Part shown: positions 29,453-38,374 of the stretch, piece by piece
Numbering within the stretch: position 1 is the stretch's first letter
How the letters are laid out: every line of letters begins with the position of its first letter
Source: Chloroflexota bacterium
Lineage (GTDB): Bacteria; Chloroflexota; Dehalococcoidia; Lucifugimonadales; Lucifugimonadaceae
Direction: 5' to 3'
Assembly: GCA_018649665.1 (NCBI GenBank)
Contig: JABIHL010000151.1
Coordinates: 1-55,954, forward strand
Length of the DNA stretch: 55,954 bases
Program-made: the position numbers and the translations under genes
Notes under the pieces: generated by a model
Seen by the model: the letters and a program-made list of their open reading frames with translations, nothing else
Told to the model about the DNA's origin: nothing
The model's database searches: none

Positions 29453-31522
29453 TTAGTTAGGTGCAACCAGGAAGAAACCGGCCATTTCAAGGTGAAGCGC
29501 AGAACAGAACTCTGTGCAGTAGAAGGTGAATACACCCTCGTCTGTCACATCGAATTCGATTGTCTGGTGCTCACCAGGTTCCAGACTCAAGTTAATGTTC
29601 TGGCCTGGCAGTGCGAAGCCGTGTGTGGCATCGAACGCAGTTTCAAGGTTTGTGAGGTCCCAAGTAACGTGGTCACCAACCTTCACCCTCACACGTTCAG
29701 GAGTGAAGTGTGAACGGATGAGCGTTGACTTGACCGTTACGTTGTTTCCATCCCGAGTGACTCCTTCTTCACCCGGTGCTACAGCACGTGGGTCAAGGGA
29801 CATCGTCTCAGGGTTCCAACCAACCTCTGGGTAAACTTCCCATGCGTTTAGCTTGTCGGCCTTGATGATCTGCGCATAGTGCGGCTCACCAACTCCGATT
29901 GGGCTGTCGTAGATCACTGGCATGGTCTCGCCACCCTCAGAGATGTCCAACAGCTGGAAGTTCTGTGGCAGTAGCGGGCCTACTACGTTGAAGCGGTCGA
30001 TCGACCACTTGTTCATAGCTACCAAGTACTTACCATCCGGACTAACAGTGTCTCCCTCAGCAGTTGCCAAGTGACCAATGTTGTAGTGCACCGGAGTCTT
30101 CGTGATTAGCTCCCAGTCAGGCTCGCTGTGCAGGTCGCTGAAGCTGCCACCAAGGGTCCAACGTGCGACTGCAGAGTCGAGGAACAGGGATGTGTATGCG
30201 TAACCCTGGTTGTCGAACTGGGTGTGCAGTGGGCCGAGGCCAACTTCAACCTGTACTTCAACAACTGTGTCGAAATCTAGGATTCCAACACCGAACACAT
30301 CGTGCTCAGTTGCGCCAGCAGCAATTGCTGCCTTGATCTTCGGAACTGAGTAAACAGTTACGTGAGGATCGAGCTTGCCAGATACAACAACGAATTCACC
30401 ATCTGGTGTTACGTCGGCACCGTGTGGGCTCTTTGGCTCAGGAGCAAAGTGAAGGATGCCTTCAGTAGCGGCAGTTTCGAGCGAGATCACCGGGAATCCG
30501 TTGATCAAGTCGGTTTTACCAGCTGCAACTGCGTCCGTCATTTTCTTGATGTCGAAGATGTGCAGGTAGTCCATGTCAGCCTGCGAGATACCAGCCTCTA
30601 GAGGCGGGTTACCGTCTTCAATACCACCGGTAGCCATTTCTGAGTTGAATGAACCACAGAAGATGAGACCTGCGCTTGTGAGCTTGCCTGCGTCACAAAG
30701 GTCCTGCCAGTACGGAGGTGTTTCTATAGCGAACGACTCATCGTAGTTGATACGACCGGTTGAACGATCGAACTTCCACATTGTGAGAACGCCACGGTAT
30801 TTTTCTTCGTAATCTTCAATCGCAGCGTAGGAACCATCGAGCGGAGCAGGGAACTGCCCACCTTCGATAACCCATTCAGTGTCTGGAGTAACCATGGTTG
30901 CACCGTGGTTAGACATTGAAAGCGGGTTCTTGATGATCTGCTTTGTCTCAAAGTCTCTTAGGTCGATTACTGCAATACGGCCGTTTGCCTTCTCATTTAT
31001 GAAGGCCCACTCACCGTCGTAGTCTCCTGCTGTCTCAGAGAGTGCAGGGTGATGAGTATCACCCCAACTGAGATCCGTTCCGTCGTCAAGGTTTCCGTCG
31101 TCTAGGATGTGACTGGTCGAACTGGCGTCACCGACTGCCCAACCCTGCCATGGTTCAGGTGTGTAGACACCGACAACCTTGAGGAGTCTCATCGATGGAA
31201 GACCGATGACGAGCATCTGTCCTGAGTGACCGCCGGATGCAAATTGGATGTATTCATCCCTGCCACCCGATGGCACGTAGGTTTTTACAGCGGCTTCAAT
31301 GTCTGCCTCTGTAAGTCCGCGTTCGGCTGCAATAGCGCTAACGCCACTTGCAACTTGACTGCCCGAGCCGTTCGATGAAGACGACGGCGTGGCAGTCGGG
31401 TCTTCGTCGCTCGTACACCCGACCAAAGCGATCAGTAGTACGAGGGCCATGATGGAGGACACGGTCAGCAGAGAGCGTTTGCTACCTGTGAGTGTGAGTC
31501 CATCGATATCGGATCCGTTCAT
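29453..31522 (-). CDS. nosZ: Nitrous-oxide reductase NosZ (clade II-like), lipoprotein signal peptide
   Basis: LDDGNLDDGTDLSWGDTHHPALSETAGDYDG CuZ region; CuA motif CTEFCSALHLEM; lipobox ALVGC; no Tat RR motif seen; start preceded by GGGGAG. Confidence 0.95.
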   Translation of the reverse strand: MNGSDIDGLTLTGSKRSLLTVSSIMALVLLIALVGCTSDEDPTATPSSSSNGSGSQVASGVSAIAAERGLTEADIEAAVKTYVPSGGRDEYIQFASGGHSGQMLVIGLPSMRLLKVVGVYTPEPWQGWAVGDASSTSHILDDGNLDDGTDLSWGDTHHPALSETAGDYDGEWAFINEKANGRIAVIDLRDFETKQIIKNPLSMSNHGATMVTPDTEWVIEGGQFPAPLDGSYAAIEDYEEKYRGVLTMWKFDRSTGRINYDESFAIETPPYWQDLCDAGKLTSAGLIFCGSFNSEMATGGIEDGNPPLEAGISQADMDYLHIFDIKKMTDAVAAGKTDLINGFPVISLETAATEGILHFAPEPKSPHGADVTPDGEFVVVSGKLDPHVTVYSVPKIKAAIAAGATEHDVFGVGILDFDTVVEVQVEVGLGPLHTQFDNQGYAYTSLFLDSAVARWTLGGSFSDLHSEPDWELITKTPVHYNIGHLATAEGDTVSPDGKYLVAMNKWSIDRFNVVGPLLPQNFQLLDISEGGETMPVIYDSPIGVGEPHYAQIIKADKLNAWEVYPEVGWNPETMSLDPRAVAPGEEGVTRDGNNVTVKSTLIRSHFTPERVRVKVGDHVTWDLTNLETAFDATHGFALPGQNINLSLEPGEHQTIEFDVTDEGVFTFYCTEFCSALHLEMAGFFLVAPN

Positions 31523-31628
31523 TTAACTCCCCCTGAGTTATTCGAAAATTTGTGCGATTCAACATTTGGCGTTACTACCAGCCAATTCCGCCAAAAATTG
31601 CCGCTGAATCAATACTCTTGCTCACCAG

Positions 31629-31644
31629 TGTGAAATAAATCACG
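31629..31644. promoter_or_regulatory. Possible CRP/FNR-family binding site upstream of nosZ
   Basis: TGTGA-AATAAA-TCACG near-palindrome about 110 bp upstream of the nosZ start. Confidence 0.35.
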
Positions 31645-31880
31645 TAACCCATGAGGAATTCAGGAAGATCGGGTGTTTTGATCCAATTTCGACGAAGTTT
31701 GCTCCGGCAAAAAACGCAATATAACGTCGAAATGAGAGTGAACTTCTGGAAGAATTCGAGCAAGGATCGCTAGAAGGCTGAATCCTCACGCTTCCCTAAA
31801 ACCTGCGATCACTGAGACTTGGCGAGTGAATCCGAAGTGTTTTACCCAGTTGCAGTCAGGTTTATTGCTACGATCAATCT

Positions 31881-32204
31881 ATGAACAAGACAAGAATCGT
31901 TGTCCCAGCGCTATTCATCGTCGCCGCATTGATATCAATCGCACTCGCTGTAATTTCCATAACGGGCGGTGAGACCGGTATCCGCGGTCAAGTTGTGAGC
32001 GTCGATCCAGCTTCAGTAACCACGATATCCAGCCTTACGATTCGCGCAGACTCCGGCAAGGAATGGACGTTCGAAGGGGCTGGAACTTTCTCAGGCTTTA
32101 CGCCATCACATCTGAACGAGCATAAGGCACTACAAGAGGCGATTACCGTTGTCTACGAGGTGTCGGAATCTGGTGTGCTGACGATAGTGAGTATTAGCGA
32201 CTAG
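31881..32204 (+). CDS. Small membrane-anchored hypothetical protein
   Basis: N-terminal TM LFIVAALISIALAVISITGG followed by a beta-rich domain. Confidence 0.6.
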   Translation: MNKTRIVVPALFIVAALISIALAVISITGGETGIRGQVVSVDPASVTTISSLTIRADSGKEWTFEGAGTFSGFTPSHLNEHKALQEAITVVYEVSESGVLTIVSISD

Positions 32205-32215
32205 CCCTGTTGCCC

Positions 32216-33103
32216 CTATCGCAATGTAGGCACTAGGTACTCTTCGATCTCACTCTGAGTGGCGAACGCTTCGAAACGCCCGATGACGGTGCCGGCGCCA
32301 TCGACTACAAACGTCCACGGTTCGGTGTGAAATTCCCATTCGTGGATGACCGGCGACTCTATCCCAAGGGACGGATCGCCTGCGGCAAGCATTTCTTCTG
32401 GGTTGTCGAAAATTTCGACGTGTATGAAGCTAGCTTGTCCGTTGTACTTGTCATCCAATGCCGAAAGAACTTCGGTTTGAGGACCGCATGTTGCTGATTG
32501 GCAATAAGCAGGAGTCGAGAATGTGATGACTGTGGGATTTCCTGATTCGACCGCGTCATCGAAACTAATCGAATAGAGGTCGGGGTCCGGATTGGGCGCG
32601 CTGGTTATCGAACGTAGGTTTCCGTCGGTTGGTTCGATTTTGGTCGCCGTAAGTGGGGCAGGGTCTCCGATGTTCGGGGCGTCTGTGGCCGATTTGACCA
32701 GTATTCCGCTTCCCGCCGGAATCGAACCTTTGTCTGCTTTGATTCGAACTTTGATGCTCCACAATCCGACCTCATCGAACGTCATCGTGCTTGTGTAGGT
32801 ACCGCTTCGGACAGGCCAAGCTCGCCATGTTAGGTCGTCGACTACATGTGTTTCGTTTGAGGTGGGTGATGTGTAGGTGACTTCAAGTTCTTCTGCCCGG
32901 TCGTCGAATCTCGTGCCGTCGATAACTTGAATGTTGAGTGGAATACGTGCAGTACCCAGAGCTACGTCAGATGCTGCGGCAAAAACTACGAGCTGCAGAG
33001 GCTCAGATTTTTCGCTGCAACCAGTCAGTGCAACGGCCAACAGTGATCCAAGAATTAGCGAGATCAGCGCGGTCTTTTTCAATTTCGATTCAATCCTCAC
33101 GAA
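32216..33103 (-). CDS. Lipoprotein with C-terminal thioredoxin-like domain (start uncertain)
   Basis: VRIESKLKKTALISLILGSLLAVALTGC lipoprotein signal; VITFSTPAYCQSATCGPQTEVLSAL; the listed ORF start at 33157 lacks an obvious RBS. Confidence 0.7.
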   Translation of the reverse strand, partial: FVRIESKLKKTALISLILGSLLAVALTGCSEKSEPLQLVVFAAASDVALGTARIPLNIQVIDGTRFDDRAEELEVTYTSPTSNETHVVDDLTWRAWPVRSGTYTSTMTFDEVGLWSIKVRIKADKGSIPAGSGILVKSATDAPNIGDPAPLTATKIEPTDGNLRSITSAPNPDPDLYSISFDDAVESGNPTVITFSTPAYCQSATCGPQTEVLSALDDKYNGQASFIHVEIFDNPEEMLAAGDPSLGIESPVIHEWEFHTEPWTFVVDGAGTVIGRFEAFATQSEIEEYLVPTLR

Positions 33104-33309
33104 TGCAGAGTAGAAGTGGAAGTACGTGACGCCACAACAGCAGATGTACGGCCACACGATAACGATAAACGTAGAGGAGTCATTTTTGGGTTTGCTGTGA
33201 GTGAATCATTCATGAAGTTTTATTTGCGTGTGCATAAACATCGGTTTGGCTTTGCGCGGTAGACTTTTTGCGTTCGATAACTAATTCCATAATTCATGCA
33301 GGATCTCAG

Positions 33310-34230
33310 ATGGCAATTCCGTCCTCCGACCCAATAATCGTTGCTCCAACCAATATGCCGTTCCGCGCAGATGAATCTCTTGATCTCGATGCGCTTGCCA
33401 GAAACGTCGATAAGTTCTCAAATACTGCATTGTCGGGATTTGTCGTCGGCAGCTATGGCGGGGAAGAGTTTCATATGGGGGAACCTGAGAAGGTTTCTGC
33501 CATCAAGACCGTTGTGGAAGCCCATGCTGGTCGCAGGTTCGTAATTGCAGGAATTGATGCCCTGTCGCCAACTGAGGCTGTGCGGTTATCGAACTTGTAT
33601 GCCGAAGCTGGAGCCGACATGGTTCGGGTTCGGGTTCCAGCTGCGGACAAAGGTGTGAACACTGCACCTATCCAAGATTATTTTGAGCAGGTTACCGAAG
33701 GCAGCCCCGTTCCTGTCGTCATAATCCATCAGCCTAAAACTGCGATGGGAACCGACATAACAAAGGAAGAATTGAGAGATCTGACGGCGTTCGACAACGT
33801 GTTCGCCTACATCATGTCGCTCAACTACCGTTATGAGTGCCGATTGGCACAGTTTGTAGACGAGAAGGTAAAGCTGTGGACCTGTAACGGAACACTTCTA
33901 ATGCCTGGTGGAATGATCGGTGCTGTTGGTGCCTGCCTGTTGTTTGGTAATTGGGGCCCGCACATTGCTCGCGACATAATTCAAGCTTGTATCGACGGCC
34001 GTTACGCTGAAGCTCGCGAGATGCAGGAACGCATCAATAACGTCGATTCTATTGGCATGTCGTGGGGTGTCGGTGTTCAGAAGACAGGTCTCAACTTGAT
34101 GGGCTACGAAGGTACTGTGCCGCGTAGGCCAAATCTGCCGTTGTCAGAATCTCAAGTTGCCGACATGAAGCAGGCATTGATTGAAGCTCGCATTATGAAC
34201 GAGGATGGAACACCTGCGCCGCAGGTCTAG
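33310..34230 (+). CDS. DapA-like (dihydrodipicolinate synthase/NAL family) protein
   Basis: IVAPTNMPFRADESLDLDALARNVDKF...VVGSYGGEEFHM...VVEAHAGRRFVIAGIDA; ATG after AGGATCTC. Confidence 0.9.
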   Translation: MAIPSSDPIIVAPTNMPFRADESLDLDALARNVDKFSNTALSGFVVGSYGGEEFHMGEPEKVSAIKTVVEAHAGRRFVIAGIDALSPTEAVRLSNLYAEAGADMVRVRVPAADKGVNTAPIQDYFEQVTEGSPVPVVIIHQPKTAMGTDITKEELRDLTAFDNVFAYIMSLNYRYECRLAQFVDEKVKLWTCNGTLLMPGGMIGAVGACLLFGNWGPHIARDIIQACIDGRYAEAREMQERINNVDSIGMSWGVGVQKTGLNLMGYEGTVPRRPNLPLSESQVADMKQALIEARIMNEDGTPAPQV

Positions 34231-34289
34231 GTGTACACTTTTCGACGGATTTTTCTCTTCACTACTCGTGATATTTCGCTAAGGAAATT

Positions 34290-35099
34290 ATGAAAGTAAC
34301 TAACCCTGAAATAATTCGCGCTGTCACCAGCAAATGGGACGGCGATCGAGATGCAAACGGTCGACCGTTGGTATCGGCAGACATCCTTGAACGGATGAAA
34401 CTGGTCACATCTGAAGAGGCATGGGGCACTTGCAAGCGCAATGATTACCATTTTCAGTTCGCCGGAAACTGGATGAACCTTCACCCAGATCGTGTAATTG
34501 TCGGGCGGGCAGTGACTTGCCGATGGGTTCCACGTCGACCAGACATTCACGATTCGATCGACAAGCAGGGTGAGGAAGACGACCGTGTTGGCTTCCAGAA
34601 CTCATGGGTTATCGATGAGCTGGAACAGAATGATCTAATCGTTGTTGACTTGTTCGGCAAGGTATTCAACGGAACATTTGCTGGCGATAATCTCGCCACA
34701 GCGATTAAGTCACGGTCGGGCACCGGCATGGTGATCGACGGTGGAATTCGTGATACCCAGCGAATTCTGGAAATGGACGATTTCAATGCGTTCGTTCGGG
34801 GTGTTGACCCAAGTGCGATTCTTGACGTGAGCATGCCAGAGATAAACGGCATCACTCGCATTGGCGAAGCAACTTGTGTTCCGGGCGACGTTGTTCTCGG
34901 AACCAGCACAGGAGTGGTATTTATTCCACCTCACCTTGCTTTGGAAGTTGTCGAACGATCCGAATCGATTCGACTAAAAGACGAGTTCGGTCAGCAGCGC
35001 ATCAGGGAAGGTATTTACACACCTGGTGAAGTAGACCGGAAGTTCTCGGAAGACATGGATAAAGATTTTGAAGAATGGAAAGCTAACCGCTTAAAGTAG
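34290..35099 (+). CDS. RraA-like family protein (4-hydroxy-4-methyl-2-oxoglutarate aldolase-like)
   Basis: VVDLFGKVFNGTFAGDNLATAIKSRSGTGMVIDGGIRDTQRI motif. Confidence 0.88.
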   Translation: MKVTNPEIIRAVTSKWDGDRDANGRPLVSADILERMKLVTSEEAWGTCKRNDYHFQFAGNWMNLHPDRVIVGRAVTCRWVPRRPDIHDSIDKQGEEDDRVGFQNSWVIDELEQNDLIVVDLFGKVFNGTFAGDNLATAIKSRSGTGMVIDGGIRDTQRILEMDDFNAFVRGVDPSAILDVSMPEINGITRIGEATCVPGDVVLGTSTGVVFIPPHLALEVVERSESIRLKDEFGQQRIREGIYTPGEVDRKFSEDMDKDFEEWKANRLK

Positions 35100-35144
35100 T
35101 CGGTTTTTCACGTAGTTCAGTTTAGAAATAGGAAATTTAGTAAT

Positions 35145-36452
35145 TTGGCAGATCAAAACACAAGTGCAGTCGATCAGGTAAAGACTTCTTCAAGTCCTTC
35201 TGACCTCCGAATCACCGATATGCGAATCGCAGTCGTTGGTGGCGGCGGATGGCGATGGCCGATCATCAAGCTTGAAACAAACCAGGGCCTAGTCGGTATT
35301 GGTGAAGTTCGAGACGGCGCTTCAGCTCGCTATGCGCTGATGCTCAAGAGCCGACTGCTCGGCGAAAACCCGTGCGATATCGACCGACTATTCCAGAAGA
35401 TCAAGCCGTTCGGTGGTCATGGACGACTCGGTGGTGGTGTTTGCGGAGTCGAAATGGCCCTCTGCGATCTCGCAGGTAAGGCATTTGGCGTACCCGCATA
35501 CATGTTTGCTGGTGGCAAGTATGGCGATGACAAAATCAAGGTATATGCCGACACTCCTTCGAAGAAAGACCCTGAAGAGATGGGCAAGCTGCTGAAGGAT
35601 CGTATGGATCGTGGTTTCGAGTTCCTGAAAATGGACATCGGTACTTGGATCGCAGAGGAGTTTGAAGGCGGAGTCATAAACAAGAAGGTTTCGCAAGAAT
35701 CAGCGACTGTTATGCACCCGTTCACAGGCATTCAAGTTACCGACTACGGTATTTCAAAGATGCAGGAGTACGTTGGGGCAGTTCGAGACATTATCGGATA
35801 CGAAATTCCGCTCGCTTCAGATCACTTCGGTCACATGGGGGTTGAGAACGCAATCCGAATCGGTAAGGCTCTCGACCAGTACTCACTTGCCTGGTATGAA
35901 GACATGATTCCATGGCAGTTTGTAGACCAATGGCAGGCATTGAAGGCGGGTGTTGATACTCCGGTTTGCACGGGTGAAGACATCTACTGTCTCGACGGTT
36001 TCAAGCCTCTGGTAGATGCTCGGGCAATCTCGGTTGCTCATCCTGACCTCGCTACATCAGGTGGAATTATCGAAACCAAGCGAATCGCCGACTACTGCCG
36101 AGATGCAGGAATCGGTGTTGCGCTTCATCAGGCTGGTTCACCGATTGTTGCGATGGCAAATGCCCACTCCGCAATGGCGATGGAGAACTTCATAGCTTTG
36201 GAGATGCACTCGGTCGATAACCCTTGGTGGAACGATCTTGTCGATCTTGTCGGCCAAGAGGGCGATGTGATCAAGGACGGATATGTCACTGTCACTGACG
36301 CTCCTGGTCTAGGACTCGAATTGAACGAAGAGGCAATCACTGAGAACCTTGCAAAAGCAAGCGAAACTCGTGCGGGTGTTTACCCGGCCGGTGCGTTCGA
36401 GGACACGTCAGAGTGGGACGAGCTCGATGCGCATGACCGTGTCTGGAGCTAA
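35145..36452 (+). CDS. Enolase-superfamily (mandelate racemase/muconate lactonizing-like) protein
   Basis: FLKMDIGTW, DHFGHMG, WYEDMIPWQ, CTGEDIYCLDGF, LHQAGSPI active-site-like motifs; TTG start. Confidence 0.9.
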   Translation: MADQNTSAVDQVKTSSSPSDLRITDMRIAVVGGGGWRWPIIKLETNQGLVGIGEVRDGASARYALMLKSRLLGENPCDIDRLFQKIKPFGGHGRLGGGVCGVEMALCDLAGKAFGVPAYMFAGGKYGDDKIKVYADTPSKKDPEEMGKLLKDRMDRGFEFLKMDIGTWIAEEFEGGVINKKVSQESATVMHPFTGIQVTDYGISKMQEYVGAVRDIIGYEIPLASDHFGHMGVENAIRIGKALDQYSLAWYEDMIPWQFVDQWQALKAGVDTPVCTGEDIYCLDGFKPLVDARAISVAHPDLATSGGIIETKRIADYCRDAGIGVALHQAGSPIVAMANAHSAMAMENFIALEMHSVDNPWWNDLVDLVGQEGDVIKDGYVTVTDAPGLGLELNEEAITENLAKASETRAGVYPAGAFEDTSEWDELDAHDRVWS

Positions 36453-36481
36453 TCGCTAGCTCTGAGCTGAACTTTTGAAGG

Positions 36482-36510
36482 ACCGCTGGAGATTTTCTTC
36501 GGCGGTTTTT
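36482..36510 (+). terminator. Possible weak Rho-independent terminator
   Basis: ACCGC...GCGGT followed by TTTTT after the enolase-family CDS. Confidence 0.55.
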
Positions 36511-36607
36511 TATTGTTCTGAATTTGAACTTCTGCTTAATCCGGTAATGACAGCCCTAGGCGATGTATGCCCGGCAGGGAAGAAACTTACCGGATAAGAG
36601 GTATTAC

Positions 36608-38299
36608 ATGTCTAGTTCAAATTTTAGTAATCGAATTTCTGTCGGCTTCCCAAGATTAATGTTGGTGTCGGCTTTGCTTATCGCAAGCGTTGCGATATTC
36701 GCTGCCTGTGATGGGCAAACGGGGGCTGACGGCCCACAAGGTGCCACTGGTGTAGCAGGACCGCAGGGTGAGCCTGGCGCAGATGGCTCAGTTGGTCCTA
36801 AAGGCGACACTGGTGAAGCCGGATTGACAGGCCCTGCTGGGGCAAAAGGCGACACCGGAGCTGCTGGTGCGACTGGTCCTGCGGGCAGTTCTGCCGGAAT
36901 TGAGGCAGGCGACGGTCTGACAATATCTGACGAAGTCATTTCCGCTGATATAGGCGGCAATGGCGAGGCAACAACGCTGTCTCGATCTGACCACAATCAC
37001 GATACTGAATACTATGGATTGTCTGAAGTTGACGCCGCAATCATTGCAGCCAAGGATTGGAATGGTCTGACTGGCGTTCCAGTTGGGTTTGCTGATGGGA
37101 TTGATGCCGATACGCTAGCGAGCCTATCGTGCTCTAGTGGTGAGACAGCGATATTTGAGGCCAATACGTGGTCCTGTGGTTCTTCTGCGGCGTCTTCGAA
37201 TGGCAATAACCCGGTAACTAACCTCGTCACTACGTTGACTTCAAATATCGGGACGGGGCAGAACGTAGTGATGAAATTGGGAGCCGATGGTTTCCCGTTT
37301 GCTGTCTTTTACGACCGCAACACAAGGCGGGTGAATACGATCCATTGCACCGCGATCGATTGTTCAACGTTCGATCACACGGTTCACACATCCTCGGAAG
37401 GTGCGGGCGAATTTCTCGATGTGGCTATCGGTCTTGAAGGTCGTCCAGTTGTAAGCATGTACGACAATACGACTCACGCCGATCAAACAGTCGAGTTCAA
37501 CCTCAAAGTAATGCGTTGCACCGATATTGGGTGCAGTACGTCTTCAACGGTTACTGTGGACGAATCGGGTGACGTTGGACAGCACAACTCGATTGCCATC
37601 CGCCCGAACGGAATGCCTGTGGTTAGTTACAGGGACGTAACCAACGACGAACTAAAATTCGCGTTTTGCAATGATGCTGGTTGCGGATCAGCGGATATAA
37701 CGTCGATCGACACGATCAACGACCCGACCCATTCGGAAACGATTTTCGGGTTCGATGGGATGCCGTTGATCGCTTATCGCAGTAACATAGGACAGTCGCT
37801 ACACGTTATTCACTGCACCGTTGAAAACTGCTCAGCAAAAACGACTACTACGGTCGATAGTGCTGCAAATACAGGCGAATACACCGCACTCGAAGTTGGC
37901 TCTGATGGTCTTGCGCTGATGGCTTACTTTGATATCACATCAGATTCGCTGAAAATCACCCACTGTTCAACTCTAGATTGCACTAGTTTTACGACGACCG
38001 TGGCCGATAACTCAGGCTCATCAGGTAAGTGGCCAGCGATCGTAATTGGCTCGGATGGTTTACCTGCCGTTTTCTTCGAAAATAGGAACAAAACAGCACT
38101 CCGAATGATCAAGTGTCTGGACGTAACTTGCGCAACATCGGTGGGCCGACAGATTATCGGCGAAGGTGTTGTAGGTCGGAAGAACTCCGCAGTCATGAGG
38201 GCTGATGGCACGCCGATCATCCTTTACGAGAATCTGGACAATGAAGAGCTGAATGTTCTAAGTTGTGCCAATGCTCTATGCCTGCCCTACGGAGGCTGA
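36608..38299 (+). CDS. Collagen-like (G-X-Y) lipoprotein with seven C-x4-C repeats, predicted surface protein
   Basis: Lipobox [61 protein letters not shown]; repeats HCTAIDC, RCTDIGC, FCNDAGC, HCTVENC, HCSTLDC, KCLDVTC, SCANALC; start after AAGAGG. Confidence 0.85.
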   Translation: MSSSNFSNRISVGFPRLMLVSALLIASVAIFAACDGQTGADGPQGATGVAGPQGEPGADGSVGPKGDTGEAGLTGPAGAKGDTGAAGATGPAGSSAGIEAGDGLTISDEVISADIGGNGEATTLSRSDHNHDTEYYGLSEVDAAIIAAKDWNGLTGVPVGFADGIDADTLASLSCSSGETAIFEANTWSCGSSAASSNGNNPVTNLVTTLTSNIGTGQNVVMKLGADGFPFAVFYDRNTRRVNTIHCTAIDCSTFDHTVHTSSEGAGEFLDVAIGLEGRPVVSMYDNTTHADQTVEFNLKVMRCTDIGCSTSSTVTVDESGDVGQHNSIAIRPNGMPVVSYRDVTNDELKFAFCNDAGCGSADITSIDTINDPTHSETIFGFDGMPLIAYRSNIGQSLHVIHCTVENCSAKTTTTVDSAANTGEYTALEVGSDGLALMAYFDITSDSLKITHCSTLDCTSFTTTVADNSGSSGKWPAIVIGSDGLPAVFFENRNKTALRMIKCLDVTCATSVGRQIIGEGVVGRKNSAVMRADGTPIILYENLDNEELNVLSCANALCLPYGG

Positions 38300-38340
38300 C
38301 ACCGCAATCGCAGGATTTGATCCTTCTACAGAAATAACTA

Positions 38341-38374
38341 AAAAACCCTGGTCGTTAGTCGGCCAGGGTTTTTA
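38341..38374 (+). terminator. Rho-independent terminator (probably bidirectional)
   Basis: AAAAACCCTGG-TCGTTAGTCGG-CCAGGGTTTTT. Confidence 0.88.

Noticed and set aside
31575-31763. 62-aa ORF upstream of nosZ
   Set aside because: No RBS, no domain, lies over the probable nosZ promoter region.
36608-36900. Collagen-like repeat region considered as a DNA tandem repeat or CRISPR-like array
   Set aside because: Repeats are at protein level (G-X-Y) with varied codons; no conserved DNA repeat/spacer organisation.
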